DNA of 64,000 nt from Aciditerrimonas ferrireducens (GCF_023130475.1 NZ_JAKHEX010000006.1:61010-125009), one strand, 5' to 3'; shown: positions 45,557-57,181, numbered from the stretch's first letter. Numbers and translations are program-made. Notes: generated by a model not told the origin, from the letters alone.

Positions 45557-45869
45557 CGCGTTTGATCCTTCCGTCCGGCGGGCGAGGGCTCACGGCACGT
45601 CCAATGGCGCGCCCGCCTGACGCACCCACCCTGGTGCGACGCCCCATGCTAGCTGAGCCGCGACCCCCGCAGGAACCCGCCCCGCTCGAGCGCTCGCACG
45701 GGGCCGGTGGCCGGTGTACGGTGCCCCCCGCCGGCCGGGCCGTGCCGGCCGAGTTGGTGGGGCAGCGCACCCACCGACCGACCCCGGTGACCGGCGGCGG
45801 AGCGGCGCGCGGTCCACAGCTGTGGACATCCTTGTGGACACGTCGGCGATCGACGGGGCGGAGGCCCAG
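45557..45869. other. rpmH-dnaA intergenic region with DnaA boxes and divergent promoters
   Basis: This 313-nt stretch is non-coding. It contains TAGCAT (45646-45651, minus; rpmH promoter candidate), TACGGT (45717-45722, plus; dnaA promoter candidate) and a tight DnaA-box cluster at 45811-45840: TCCACAGCTGTGGA (palindrome 45813-45826), CTGTGGACA (45820-45828) and TTGTGGACA (45832-45840). The cluster directly precedes the dnaA start and is suited to autoregulation or to origin function. Confidence 0.7.
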
Positions 45870-47357
45870 GTGAACGACCCGGACAACCTGTGGACAGCGT
45901 GGGAGGCCCTGCTGCAGGCCCAGGTCGGGGACGCCACATGGCGGACCTGGTGCTCGGGCTTGGTCCCCGTCGAGCTCGGCAACGCCACCTGGATCCTCGG
46001 GGCGCCGAGCAGCATCATCCGAGACCGTCTCGAGCAACGTCTGCTTCCGCTCTTCGAGCACGCCGCCTCGGAGCTCCTCGACCGGCCAGTGCGTGTCGTC
46101 CTCACTGTTCAGCGGGTCGAGCCGACGGTCCAGCAGCTCCTCGACCACACGCCACCTGAGTCCGAGGCCGGCCCCGAACCCAACCCGAGCGCTCGAGAAC
46201 GCGGACGGGCCTCCGAACCAGCTGCCCACCCGGTGGAACCGCTCTTTCTGCCCGTCGAACCTCCCGCCGAGGAGCCCGCCGACGACCCCCATCGCGGCTC
46301 GCGCCGGGTCGGGAACCGGAGCGGCGAGGTCAGCGGTCTCGACCCTCGCTACACCTTCGACGCCTTCGTCATCGGTTCCTCGAACCGCTTCGCTCATGCG
46401 GCGGCCCTTTCGGTGGCCGAGAAGCCAGCCGGCTCCTACAACCCGCTCTTCATCCACGGAGGAGCAGGGCTTGGCAAGACCCACCTGCTCCACGCCATCG
46501 GCAACTACGTCGCCGAGAACTTCGCCGGCCGGCACGTCCGTTACGTCTCCACGGAAACCTTCATGAACGAGTTCGTCGAGGCCATCCGGACCACCGGCAC
46601 CAGCGCGTTCAAACGGCGCTACCGCGAGTGCGACGTGCTGCTCATCGACGACGTCCAGTTCATGGAAGGAAAAGAAGCCCTCCAAGAGGAATTCTTCCAC
46701 ACCTTCAACCACCTTTACGGCGCCTCGAAGCAGATCGTCCTCACCTCGGACCGCCCCCCGAAGTCGATCGCCACCCTCGAGAGCCGCCTGCGGAGCCGGT
46801 TCCTCTCCGGTCTGATCACCGACGTGCAGCCCCCAGACCTCGAGACCCGGCTCGCCATCTTGCAGAAGAAGGCCGAACGGGAACGAGTCCACATTCCGAT
46901 GGACGTCCTCGAGTTCATCGCCACGAACGTCACCGACAACATCCGAGAGCTCGAAGGGGCCCTCATCCGCGTCACCGCCTACGGCAGTCTCAATGGGCAA
47001 CCCATCACCCGTGAACTGGCCGAGCATGTCCTCTCGGACTTGGTCTCTTCCCGTCAGCCCCGTCGGGTCACGCCCCAGCTCATCCTGGCGGCGACAGCCG
47101 AGAGCTTCGGCTTCAGCGTCGAGGAACTGACGGGTCCCAGTCGCCGCCGTCCCCTTGTCACGGCTCGACAGATTTCCATGTACGTCTTCCGTGAGCTCAC
47201 AGACCTTTCCTACCCGGCCATCGCCCGCGAGTTCGGCGGACGGGACCACAGCACCGTCATCCACGCCGTCGAACGCATCACCGAAATGATGAAAGAACAG
47301 CGGGCCATCTACGAGCAGGTCACCGACCTCATTCTCCGGATCAAGAGCGCCCTGTGA
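45870..47357 (+). CDS. dnaA: Chromosomal replication initiator DnaA
   Basis: A 495-residue DnaA. Domain I ([21 protein letters not shown]), a ~100-residue acidic/Pro-rich domain II, the AAA+ domain III with [14 protein letters not shown], Walker [17 protein letters not shown], Walker [10 protein letters not shown] and the sensor, then domain IV with the box-binding motif [15 protein letters not shown] 45870 has GGAGG upstream; a longer in-frame extension (to 45714) would contain the DnaA boxes and is not convincing. One DnaA-box-like CTGTGGACA lies inside the 5' coding part (45888-45896). Confidence 0.97.
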   Translation: MNDPDNLWTAWEALLQAQVGDATWRTWCSGLVPVELGNATWILGAPSSIIRDRLEQRLLPLFEHAASELLDRPVRVVLTVQRVEPTVQQLLDHTPPESEAGPEPNPSARERGRASEPAAHPVEPLFLPVEPPAEEPADDPHRGSRRVGNRSGEVSGLDPRYTFDAFVIGSSNRFAHAAALSVAEKPAGSYNPLFIHGGAGLGKTHLLHAIGNYVAENFAGRHVRYVSTETFMNEFVEAIRTTGTSAFKRRYRECDVLLIDDVQFMEGKEALQEEFFHTFNHLYGASKQIVLTSDRPPKSIATLESRLRSRFLSGLITDVQPPDLETRLAILQKKAERERVHIPMDVLEFIATNVTDNIRELEGALIRVTAYGSLNGQPITRELAEHVLSDLVSSRQPRRVTPQLILAATAESFGFSVEELTGPSRRRPLVTARQISMYVFRELTDLSYPAIAREFGGRDHSTVIHAVERITEMMKEQRAIYEQVTDLILRIKSAL

Positions 47358-47654
47358 CCGGCACTCCTGTGGCAAGCCAGCCTCGTGTCCTTCGCTCCAC
47401 CCCATCCACCGCTGCTTGTGGACGACGTCCGGGCAAGCTGGGGAGAACCACCCTGGCGCGTGGACAGACCGCGAGGCAAGGTGGCCCTCTCGACTCCCAC
47501 CTGGGGAATCCCCTCCGGGTCGGTGGACGACGAAAGGCCTCCCGACCAGGACGTGAGCCAGGTCGTCCACAATCCACAGCTCTTACTACCGTCCCTAGAT
47601 CTTCTCTTCCTCGGAGTCGTGAGAAGGACTCCTTCCCCCAGTGAAAGGACCGTC
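47358..47654. other. Probable oriC (dnaA-dnaN intergenic region)
   Basis: A 297-nt non-coding region in the classical actinobacterial origin position. DnaA-box-like nonamers: TTGTGGACG (47416-47424), CGTCCACAA (47564-47572) and overlapping AATCCACAG (47571-47579), plus weaker TGGACA cores. The stretch right after (about 47580-47620, CTTACTACC...TAGATCTTCTC) is the most AT-rich local segment and could be the unwinding element. Confidence 0.65.
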
Positions 47655-48851
47655 GTGAAGCTCCGTTGCGAACGAGACCGGCTCGTCGACACTCTGGCCA
47701 CCGCAGCACGAGCGGTCAGTGGCCGCGCCCTTGCCAGCGCCGCGACCAACGGCCTGCGGTTGGTCGTGTCCGACGGGCGCCTTCGGGCCATCGGGACCGA
47801 CCTGGACCTCACGATCGAGGCCCAGGCGGAGCTGGCGGCCGCCGAAGACGGTCAGGCAGTGGTCCCGGCCCGCCTCATGGTGGACATCGTCAGGGCCCTC
47901 GAGCCTGGCGCCGTGCTGGTGGAAGCCGGCGAAGACGACGTGGTGGTCTCCATGGGCCGGTCCCGCTTCGTGGTCCGGTCCTTTCCGGTCGAGGAGTTCC
48001 CGACGCTGCCCGAGCCGATGCCGGCGACGGCCCAGCTGCCAGCAGGAGCCCTCGCAGAGGCGCTCCGCCAGGTGGTACGGGCCGCTTCCACCGACGACAG
48101 CCGACCACTCCTCACGGGTGTCTTGGTCGCCGCGGTCGAGGAGGGTCTGCGCCTGGTGGCCACCGACTCCTACCGACTGGCCTGGCGGGACCTCCCTGGG
48201 ATCGTCGGATTGCCGTCGGCGGTCGAGCAGCTGCTCGTGCCCGCTCGTGCCCTTCAGGAGCTCCAGCGGCTTCTCCAAGGCCTGGCGCGGGGGAGTGGCG
48301 GGAGTTCGAAGCCGTCCGAGGCAGACGAGGCGCATCCTGGGCTCGAGGGAGGTCCCGCTGGGGGCACCGAATCGGAGGAAGCCGTCGTCGGGCTCAGCGT
48401 CGGGGAGCTGGAAGCGAGCTTCTGGTTGCCCGGTGTCCGGCTGACCACTCGTCTGCTCGACGGCCGGTTCCCCGACTACCGGCAGCTCGTGCCGCCCGAG
48501 TATCCGGTTCGGGTCCAAGTCCCCCGGACTCGTCTCGTCGAGGCCCTCCGGCGGGTCCGGCTGCTCGTCCGCGACGGGACGACGCCCGTCCGACTGGTGC
48601 TGCATCCCGACAGCGTCGACCTGACCGTCAGTTCTCATGACCTCGGTGAGGCCAGCACCGAAGTCGAGGCCGTGGTGACCGGGACGGTCGACAGCATGGC
48701 CTTCAACCCCAGTTACCTCATCGACGGCGTCGAAGCGGTCGACGCCGAGGAGGTCGTCCTCGAGCTCTTGGATCCGAGCAAGCCAGCCACCGTCCGTGCA
48801 CCCGATCGGGCGGACTTCCGCTACCTGCTCATGCCCGTGCGCGTGGCCTGA
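47655..48851 (+). CDS. dnaN: DNA polymerase III sliding clamp (beta subunit)
   Basis: A 398-residue clamp of three similar domains (VKLRCERDRLVDTLATAARAVSGR..., TDDSRPLLTGVLV, and the C-terminal MAFNPSYLIDGVEAV ... YLLMPVRV). GTG 47655 is preceded by AAAGGA; an upstream in-frame extension lacks homology. A ~30-residue acidic Ser/Gly insertion (around GSGGSSKPSEADEAH) lies in domain II. Encircles DNA for the replicase; NucS may also contact it. Confidence 0.96.
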   Translation: MKLRCERDRLVDTLATAARAVSGRALASAATNGLRLVVSDGRLRAIGTDLDLTIEAQAELAAAEDGQAVVPARLMVDIVRALEPGAVLVEAGEDDVVVSMGRSRFVVRSFPVEEFPTLPEPMPATAQLPAGALAEALRQVVRAASTDDSRPLLTGVLVAAVEEGLRLVATDSYRLAWRDLPGIVGLPSAVEQLLVPARALQELQRLLQGLARGSGGSSKPSEADEAHPGLEGGPAGGTESEEAVVGLSVGELEASFWLPGVRLTTRLLDGRFPDYRQLVPPEYPVRVQVPRTRLVEALRRVRLLVRDGTTPVRLVLHPDSVDLTVSSHDLGEASTEVEAVVTGTVDSMAFNPSYLIDGVEAVDAEEVVLELLDPSKPATVRAPDRADFRYLLMPVRVA

Positions 48852-48872
48852 GGGACGACCCGCGAGTCCAGC

Positions 48873-49964
48873 ATGGCGGTCGTCGGCCTTCAGCTCCGGG
48901 ACTTTCGGTGCTTCGACGAAGCCCGGATCGCCCTCTCCGCAGACGGCGTGACGGTGATCCGTGGCTCGAACGGGGCCGGGAAGACGAGTGTGCTCGAAGC
49001 CATCGGCTGGTTGGCCGCAGGGCGCTCCTGGCGGGCCTCGGACCGGAGTGCCCTGGTCCGCAACGGGACGGAGACCGCCCGTATCGGGGCCGAGCTGCGG
49101 GTGAAGGGGCGAGTCACGCTGGTGCAAGCCACCGTGCCCCGGCAGGGCGCGAGCCGGGTCGTTCTCGACGGGCAACCGCTCCGAACGCGTCGCGTTCTTG
49201 CGGAGCAGCTCCGGGTGGTGGTGGCTGCTCCGAGCGATGTGCGCCTGGTGACCGATGGCCCAGCCGAGCGCCGAGGCCTCCTGGACGACCTCCTGGTTCT
49301 CCGCAGTGCCCGTGCCGAGCAGGCCCGCCGCGAGCTGGAGCGATGTCTGCGGCAGCGAGGGGCCCTGTTGCAACAGGCGCGTGGTCGGTTGGACCCGGCG
49401 ACCCTCCGGACACTTGAGGTCTGGGACGAGCGTCTTGCCGAGGCGGGGACCCTGGTGGCCTCGATGCGGGAGGCGCTGGCGAGCGAGCTGGCGGCAGCCT
49501 GCGGCCCGGCCCACAGCCGTCTCGCCCCTGCCGCCCCACCCCTGGGCCTCCGCTACCGCCGGTCTTGGGACGGGCCGCTGCTCGACGCCCTGGCTGCCGC
49601 TCGAGAGGAGGACCTTCGCCGCCAGACGACCAGCGTGGGTCCGCACCGGGACGACCTCGAGCTCATGCTCGGCGGCCGTCCCGCCCGGAGCGAGGCCTCC
49701 CAAGGCGAGCAGCGGACCATCGCCCTCGCTCTTCGTCTCGGGGCCTTCGCCCTCCTGGCGCGCGAGGACCTCGAACCGCCGGTCCTTCTCCTCGACGACG
49801 TCTTCGCGGAACTGGACGACCAGCGGGCCCGGGCCCTCGTCGAGGAGCTGCCCCGCGACGGGGCGCAGGTCCTGCTCACCACGACGACGGCGGCGCCACC
49901 TGCCGTTCCGGTGACCGCCCGCCTGCGCCTCGATCGCGGGCGGGTCGAGGCCGACGCCGCATGA
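48873..49964 (+). CDS. recF: DNA replication and repair protein RecF
   Basis: A 363-residue SMC-like ATPase: LQLRDFRCFDEA, Walker A GSNGAGKTSVLEAI, signature SEASQGEQRTIALAL, Walker B PPVLLLDDVFAELDD. It loads RecA at ssDNA gaps with RecO/RecR. The stop overlaps the start of dciA (ATGA). Position between dnaN and dciA-gyrB is standard. Confidence 0.95.
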   Translation: MAVVGLQLRDFRCFDEARIALSADGVTVIRGSNGAGKTSVLEAIGWLAAGRSWRASDRSALVRNGTETARIGAELRVKGRVTLVQATVPRQGASRVVLDGQPLRTRRVLAEQLRVVVAAPSDVRLVTDGPAERRGLLDDLLVLRSARAEQARRELERCLRQRGALLQQARGRLDPATLRTLEVWDERLAEAGTLVASMREALASELAAACGPAHSRLAPAAPPLGLRYRRSWDGPLLDALAAAREEDLRRQTTSVGPHRDDLELMLGGRPARSEASQGEQRTIALALRLGAFALLAREDLEPPVLLLDDVFAELDDQRARALVEELPRDGAQVLLTTTTAAPPAVPVTARLRLDRGRVEADAA

Positions 49965-50356
49965 GACCCGACCCTCCTCCGTCCCGGCGGCGCTCGGCGG
50001 CGGCCGGGCGAGCAGGCGCGGGCCGTCCTCGACCGGCGCAGTCCCGCACCGAACGGGAGGCTGAGCCAGTGCCCGTCGGCCAGGCCCTCGACCGTCTCGT
50101 CGCCCGGTTGGCGGGGAACGACCAGCGGGTGCTCGCCCACGTCTTCCTCCGCTGGGAGCAGCTCGTGGGGCCAGCCGTGGCCCGCCATGTTCGCCCCCAG
50201 TTGCTGCGCGACCGGGTCCTCGTGGTGGAGGCCGACAGCCCCGCCTGGGCGGGGGAGCTCAGACGCCTCGTCGAGCGGGTGGTGGCACACCTCCAGGAGC
50301 AGCTCGGCGACGCGGCGCCCCGCCGGGTCGAGATCCGCCAGGCCCGGGTCCGCTGA
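49961..50356 (+). CDS. dciA: DciA/DUF721 family helicase loader-like protein
   Basis: A 131-residue protein with a Pro/Arg-rich ~40-residue N-terminus and the DUF721 KH-like core (VLAHVFLRWEQLVGPAVARHVRPQLLRDRVLVVEADSPAWAGELRRL). DciA loads DnaB in bacteria lacking DnaC/DnaI; the gene at this site in mycobacteria is Rv0004. ATG 49961 overlaps the recF stop. Confidence 0.9.
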   Translation: MRPDPPPSRRRSAAAGRAGAGRPRPAQSRTEREAEPVPVGQALDRLVARLAGNDQRVLAHVFLRWEQLVGPAVARHVRPQLLRDRVLVVEADSPAWAGELRRLVERVVAHLQEQLGDAAPRRVEIRQARVR

Positions 50357-52465
<2,109 letters not shown>

Positions 52466-52521
52466 TGCCCAGTGGCCACCGGTTCGGGAGAGCCGGTCGG
52501 GGCGGGCGAGGGGAGTGAGGC

Positions 52522-54999
52522 ATGCCTGAGGAGGAACCCCCGGCGCCAGGTCAGGCAGGGGATGGGCAGGGTCCCGGCGGGGCCATCGAGCTGATCGAGC
52601 TCCAAGAGGAGATGGAGCGCTCCTTCCTGGAGTACTCCATGTCGGTCATCGTTTCCCGAGCCCTGCCCGACGTGCGCGACGGGCTCAAGCCGGTCCATCG
52701 CCGGATCCTCTACTCGATGTACGAGCAGAACCTCCGGCCGGATCGGCCCCATGCCAAGTGCGCCAAGGCTGTCGGCGAGGTCATGGGGAACTACCACCCC
52801 CACGGGGACGCGGCCATCTACGACGCCTTGGCCCGCATGGCCCAGGACTTCAGTCTCCGGCACCCCCTGATCGACGGGCACGGGAACTTCGGGGGACGCG
52901 GCCCCGAGGAAGGCCCGGCGGCCATGCGCTACACGGAGTGCCGCTTGGCCCCCATCGCCATGGAGATGCTGGCCGGCATCGACGAAGAGACGATCGACTT
53001 CGTCCCGAACTACGACGCCACGACGGTCGAGCCCACCGTCTTGCCGGCCCGCTTCCCGAACCTCCTGGTGAACGGGTCCCAAGGCATCGCCGTGGGCATG
53101 GCGACGAACATCCCGCCCCACAACCTCGGCGAGGTGATCGACGCCGTCGTCTACGTCCTCGACCACCCCGACGCAACGCCCGACGACCTCCTGCGTTTCG
53201 TCCAGGGACCCGACTTCCCGACGGGTGCGCTCATCCTGGGCCGTCAGGGGATCCTCGACGCGGCCCGCACCGGCCGAGGATCGATCAAGCTCCGGGCAGT
53301 CGCCGAGATCGAGGAGCGGCGGGGGACCAGCCGGATCGTCGTGACCGACATCCCCTTCCAGACCTCGGTCGAGGCCATCGAGCAGAAGATCGGGGAGCTC
53401 GTCGAGGCCGGCACCCTCGAGGGCATCGCGGACACGCAGAACGACTCCCATGGGGGACAGCCCCGGCTGGTCATCCAGCTGAAGCGGGACGCGAACCCCA
53501 ACGTCGTCTTGAACAATCTCTTCAAGCACACCCCGCTCCAGACCAACTTCCCAGTCAACATGGTGGCCCTGGTCGACGGCGTGCCCCGCACGCTGAACCT
53601 GGCCCAGCTCGTCGGCTACTACGTCGACCACCAGATCGAGGTCGTCACCCGGCGTTCCCGGTTCCGCCTCGACAAGGCGGAACGCCGGGCCCACATCGTC
53701 GAGGGCCTGCTGCGGGCCATCGACATGCTCGACGCGGTCATCGCTGCCATCCGGGCCGCCGAGGACCGCCCTGCGGCGCGAACCGCCCTGTGCAGCGAAC
53801 CGTTCTCCTTCTCCGAGGAGCAGGCCGAGCACATCCTGGACATGACCCTGGCGCGCCTCACCCGCCTCGGGCGCTCGAACCTCGAGGAGGAGCTGGCCGA
53901 GCTTCGGGCCACGATCGCCGAGCTCCAGGCCATCTTGGCTGACGACGCGCGCCTTCGGGGGGTCATCGGCGATGAACTCCGGGCCATCCGGGACCGCTAC
54001 GCCGATCCTCGCCGGACCCGCATCGTCCACGACCCTGGCGAACTCAGCGTCGAGGACCTCGTGGCCGACGACCCCCTCGTCGTCACCATGACTCGGGCTG
54101 GCTACGTGAAAGCCGTCCCGGCCAGCTCGTTCCGGACACAAGCCCGTGGCGGCCGTGGCGTCCAGGGAGCCAAGCTGAAGGACGAGGACCTCGTCACGCA
54201 GGTCGTCCACACCAGTGCGCTCTCGCACCTGCTCCTCTTCTCCAACCGGGGCCGGGTCTATCGCCTCCGGGGCCACGAGGTACCGGTGAAGGACCGCTCG
54301 GCCCGGGGCACGCCGGTGGTCAACCTCCTGCCCCTCGAGCCTGGGGAGCGGATCCAGGCAGTCATCTCCACCCGGGAGCTCGACCCGGAGCGGTACCTGC
54401 TGTTCTGCACCAAGGACGGGCAGGTGAAGAAGACCGCCCTCGCCGAGTACGACAAGTCCCGCCGGGAGGGCTTCATCGCCATCGCCCTCCGAGACGGCGA
54501 CGAGCTGGTCCGCGTGGTCCCGACGAGCGGCGAGGACGACCTCCTCCTCGTGAGCCGGAGCGGCATGGCCATCCGCTTCAACGAGGCCGAGGTCCGGCCC
54601 ATGGGTCGGGACGCGGCGGGGGTCCGAGGGATGCGCCTCAAGCCCGGCGACGACGTCGTCTCCTGCGACGTCGTCCGGCCGGACGCGGACCTCCTCGTCG
54701 TGACCGACGCCGGCTACGGCAAGCGCACGAAGGTCGAGCACTTCCCCCGCCAGGGCCGCGGCGGCCAGGGGGTGCGGGCTATCCGGCTCACGGCCCGCCG
54801 GGGCGAGGTGGTCGGGGCCCTCATGGCCGCCCTCGACCAGGAGGTCCTCGTCGTCTCCTCCGCCGGGGTCGTCATCCGCACCGCCGTCCGCCAGGTCGCG
54901 GCCCAGGGCCGGGACGCCACCGGGGTCCGGCTCATGAGCCTCGACGACGACCAGCGCGTAGCGGCCGTCGCCCTCGTGGTCCAGGACGACGAGGACTGA
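52522..54999 (+). CDS. gyrA: DNA gyrase subunit A
   Basis: An 825-residue DNA-cleaving subunit. Catalytic Tyr in AMRYTECRL (Tyr137); the quinolone-determining loop [17 protein letters not shown], with Ala97 where E. coli has Ser83; the GyrA box QARGGRG in the C-terminal wrapping domain, with a second-like QGRGGQG further on. Six C-terminal blades are consistent with length. It is intact, with no intein. Confidence 0.97.
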   Translation: MPEEEPPAPGQAGDGQGPGGAIELIELQEEMERSFLEYSMSVIVSRALPDVRDGLKPVHRRILYSMYEQNLRPDRPHAKCAKAVGEVMGNYHPHGDAAIYDALARMAQDFSLRHPLIDGHGNFGGRGPEEGPAAMRYTECRLAPIAMEMLAGIDEETIDFVPNYDATTVEPTVLPARFPNLLVNGSQGIAVGMATNIPPHNLGEVIDAVVYVLDHPDATPDDLLRFVQGPDFPTGALILGRQGILDAARTGRGSIKLRAVAEIEERRGTSRIVVTDIPFQTSVEAIEQKIGELVEAGTLEGIADTQNDSHGGQPRLVIQLKRDANPNVVLNNLFKHTPLQTNFPVNMVALVDGVPRTLNLAQLVGYYVDHQIEVVTRRSRFRLDKAERRAHIVEGLLRAIDMLDAVIAAIRAAEDRPAARTALCSEPFSFSEEQAEHILDMTLARLTRLGRSNLEEELAELRATIAELQAILADDARLRGVIGDELRAIRDRYADPRRTRIVHDPGELSVEDLVADDPLVVTMTRAGYVKAVPASSFRTQARGGRGVQGAKLKDEDLVTQVVHTSALSHLLLFSNRGRVYRLRGHEVPVKDRSARGTPVVNLLPLEPGERIQAVISTRELDPERYLLFCTKDGQVKKTALAEYDKSRREGFIAIALRDGDELVRVVPTSGEDDLLLVSRSGMAIRFNEAEVRPMGRDAAGVRGMRLKPGDDVVSCDVVRPDADLLVVTDAGYGKRTKVEHFPRQGRGGQGVRAIRLTARRGEVVGALMAALDQEVLVVSSAGVVIRTAVRQVAAQGRDATGVRLMSLDDDQRVAAVALVVQDDED

Positions 55000-55058
55000 C
55001 CCGGCCGGCCCGGTTGGCGGCTCCCGCTCTCGTCTCGAGGTGCTCGGGTGGGCGCCGA

Positions 55059-55074
55059 GCTGCCCCGGGGCAGC
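55059..55074. repeat. Perfect 16-bp palindrome after gyrA
   Basis: GCTGCCCCGGGGCAGC is its own reverse complement, 60 nt after the gyrA stop. It could form a terminator stem, though no T-run follows. Confidence 0.45.
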
Positions 55075-55092
55075 GGCTACCATGAGACCTGT

Positions 55093-55108
55093 TCGGGTCC
55101 GGACCCGA
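55093..55108. repeat. Perfect 16-bp palindrome directly before tRNA-Ile
   Basis: TCGGGTCCGGACCCGA is self-complementary and ends 5 nt before the tRNA gene; possibly regulatory or a processing signal. Confidence 0.45.
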
Positions 55109-55113
55109 GAGAC

Positions 55114-55187
55114 GGGGCTATAGCTCAGTCGGTGAGAGCGCAGCACTGATAATGCTGAGGCCGCTGGTTCGATTCCAGCTAGCCCCA
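55114..55187 (+). tRNA. tRNA-Ile (GAT)
   Basis: A complete cloverleaf: acceptor GGGGCTA/TAGCCCC, D-arm TAGCTCAGTCGGTGAGAGC, anticodon stem CAGCA/TGCTG with loop CTGATAA (anticodon GAT, 55148-55150), T-arm GCTGG/CCAGC with TTCGATT. Discriminator A; CCA is not encoded. Its place after gyrA is conserved in Actinobacteria, where tRNA-Ala usually follows; here a foreign island follows instead. Confidence 0.96.
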
Positions 55188-55236
55188 CTGCCTCACCAAG
55201 GCTTTCGCTTGCTGCTTGCTGGCGCACCTGGAGGGT

Positions 55237-55255
55237 CGTGACACGGCGTGACACG
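55237..55255. repeat. Two tandem CGTGACACG palindromes, 10 bp apart
   Basis: CGTGACACG at 55237-55245 and 55247-55255. Each is itself an inverted repeat (CGTG-A-CACG). The one-turn spacing just before the TIR gene suggests a dimer-dimer operator or an integrase arm site. Confidence 0.45.
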
Positions 55256-55266
55256 AGGAGGTGGCG

Positions 55267-56130
55267 GTGGCCCAGAGGCGTTCGGCTCAAGACGAGCGAC
55301 CGAGGGAGCTGCCGGCGCTCCGGGTACCCCGTGCGCAGGCGTGCCGCGAGATCGAGGATCGTATCCAGCTTGGCCGGGACATGCTTGGTCGGGAGATCAC
55401 CGACCAGCAGGGGCTCGTCAGTCTCCGCGCCGATTTTCAAGCCTGGGACGACTACAACGGCGGTCTGCTGCTGAAGCGGTTCACGACGTCAGCCATCCAC
55501 GACGAGTACCAATACCAACTTGTTGCGGGGTTCCTGTTGTCTTCGGCGAATCCGAGGGTCCAGCTGCAAGTACTCCAGGGGGACATCCGGCGGCAGATCG
55601 AGAAACTCGAATCGATCCACGGTCGCTTGGATCTGTACGAGGAGCCTGCCGGCACAAGAAACGCCGCGATGCCAAGCATCGAATCGACCTCTGGCACCGC
55701 CACGGTGTTCGTCGTTCACGGCCATGACGGTGAGCGCAAGCTGGAGGTTGCCCAATTCATCGAGCGTGTCACAGGCAGTCCGCCGACGATCCTGCACGAG
55801 CAGGCGAACCGGGGCAGGACGATCATCGAGAAGTTCGAGGGTCACGCTGGTGAGGCTGGGTTCGCTGTCGTGCTGCTCACCGGCGACGACGTCGGTGGCG
55901 TCAAAGGCGGCTCACTGCAGCCCCGGGCCAGGCAAAACGTCGTGTTGGAGCTGGGGTTCTTCATGGGCCGCCTCGGTCGATCGCACGTTGTTGCGCTCCA
56001 CGAGCAGGGTGTGGAGCTTCCATCGGACCTCGACGGGATCTTGTACGTGCCCTTGGCTGGGGACTGGAAGCTAGAACTCGCCAGGGAGATGAGAGCGGCG
56101 GGGATCGACGTCGATCTCAACAGGGCCTGA
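55267..56130 (+). CDS. TIR-like (CAP12/PF10137 type) predicted nucleotide-binding/NAD-degrading protein
   Basis: A 287-residue protein. Residues ~146-284 are the CAP12-type TIR domain: TVFVVHGHDGERKLEVAQFIE, then FAVVLLTGDDVGGV and RQNVVLELGFFMGRLGRSHVVAL, with the likely catalytic Glu228. In characterised systems such domains (TIR-STING, Pycsar PycTIR) hydrolyse NAD+ on activation, causing abortive infection. Residues ~25-90 are a helical N-terminal region (ITDQQGLVSLRADFQAWDDYN, LLLKRFTTSAIHDEY) found with this domain elsewhere. GTG 55267 has GAGGAG 6 nt upstream; GTG 55261 is less likely. Lower GC than neighbours. No cyclase for a signal nucleotide is adjacent. Confidence 0.82.
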   Translation: MAQRRSAQDERPRELPALRVPRAQACREIEDRIQLGRDMLGREITDQQGLVSLRADFQAWDDYNGGLLLKRFTTSAIHDEYQYQLVAGFLLSSANPRVQLQVLQGDIRRQIEKLESIHGRLDLYEEPAGTRNAAMPSIESTSGTATVFVVHGHDGERKLEVAQFIERVTGSPPTILHEQANRGRTIIEKFEGHAGEAGFAVVLLTGDDVGGVKGGSLQPRARQNVVLELGFFMGRLGRSHVVALHEQGVELPSDLDGILYVPLAGDWKLELAREMRAAGIDVDLNRA

Positions 56131-56158
56131 ATGGCGCCCTCTAGCCGAGCCGCTATCA

Positions 56159-57181
56159 GTGGTCATCTGTCGCAATACTGCGAAGCACATAGCAACTCTC
56201 CGGCGCCGGGTGCCGGTCGTCGACCCGTTCCGACGGCGCAGGGTGCATCGCGCAGCTCGATCGCTGGTTGGGGATAAGGCCTGGGAAGGTGACGCTACTG
56301 GGCGCGACATCGCGGGCCTGTGCCTTCTTCGCTCGCTCTGGTTGGCTAAGGAGACACGGCGAGCATGTCAGAGAGGCGCCAGAGAAGCGGGGGCCATGGC
56401 TGCACGAGGCGCTTTGGAATCGACCCTTGTCGGACTCTATGCCTTGTATGTGCCCAAAGCGGCAGATGCTTTCACAGCGGACATGGGAAAGTCTTTACTC
56501 TCCCTATTGGGTGGCCCGGTTATCGATTTCCCGGACGACGGCTTTCTAAAGAAGATCCGGGACCAGCTTGGAACAAACGGTGTGCCAAGGTCGATGCCTG
56601 CTGTAGTCAAGGCCGCCATCGAAGCTGGCGGTGGTCGGGGCCTCGATTCCTTCCCGGGAGACCGTTACGATCCGCTTTCGAAATTGGTGGTTCACACCAC
56701 CCCGCTATCTCTGGCGAGACATGTCAACTACCGCAACGCGACCACAAGACGGAGGCCACGGTGGGGTCCCTCGACTTCCTACCTGGTGGACCAGTCGGCG
56801 GGTAGCGTCGGATTGCTAGCCGCCGAAATCGCCGGACGAGGCCATCCTGACTACGAGTTGTTTCGCGGCTACGCGATTGCCCACCTATCACGCCAGAGCC
56901 AGCCAATATTTCGGCTTGCAGTTCATCTTTTCTTCTCCCAAATCAGGTATCGTAAACTCCCGATCGTCATCTCAGAAGTTCGTAAACTTTGGCGAAGCGC
57001 TAATGCAAATGTCCCTATTACGGAGCAGATGGTTAAACCGCTAGTCGAAGCCCTGATACACCTGACCGGAGATCCCGGTCTGGTTGACACAGACACCATG
57101 GTTCAAGCCATTCTTTCTTACCAATCCCAACACACGTATACGAACAATATTGAAAGCGATCGTCGAACTGACGGGGGTTGA
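56159..57181 (+). CDS. Hypothetical protein, predicted helical partner of the TIR-like gene
   Basis: Up to 340 residues, not recognised. From about residue 45 it reads as mainly helical: LCLLRSLWLAKETRRACQRG, AARGALESTLVGLYALYVPKAADAF, then a middle segment (SKLVVHTTPLSLARHVNYRNATTRRRPRWG) and a C-terminal half rich in Leu/Ile with Asp/Arg (ELFRGYAIAHLSRQSQPIFRLAVHLFF). The ALESTLVGLY helix recalls DUF5677-like or HEPN-adjacent proteins of defence islands, but this is only resemblance. GC drops clearly here. It starts 28 nt after the TIR gene on the same strand, so the two are probably one operon. The start is uncertain; no clear Shine-Dalgarno is seen at the GTG used. Confidence 0.6.
   Translation: MVICRNTAKHIATLRRRVPVVDPFRRRRVHRAARSLVGDKAWEGDATGRDIAGLCLLRSLWLAKETRRACQRGAREAGAMAARGALESTLVGLYALYVPKAADAFTADMGKSLLSLLGGPVIDFPDDGFLKKIRDQLGTNGVPRSMPAVVKAAIEAGGGRGLDSFPGDRYDPLSKLVVHTTPLSLARHVNYRNATTRRRPRWGPSTSYLVDQSAGSVGLLAAEIAGRGHPDYELFRGYAIAHLSRQSQPIFRLAVHLFFSQIRYRKLPIVISEVRKLWRSANANVPITEQMVKPLVEALIHLTGDPGLVDTDTMVQAILSYQSQHTYTNNIESDRRTDGG

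Noticed and set aside
45714..45869. Extended dnaA N-terminus from an earlier in-frame start
   Set aside because: The extra 52 residues are Arg/Pro-rich, would place DnaA boxes inside the gene, and the GTG at 45870 has a good Shine-Dalgarno and matches family length.
55188..55266. tRNA-Ala gene expected after tRNA-Ile
   Set aside because: No second cloverleaf is present; the island begins instead.
55267..57181. Complete CBASS or Pycsar system
   Set aside because: The TIR domain type fits an effector of those systems, but no nucleotidyl- or pyrimidine cyclase motif is visible in the neighbouring gene.
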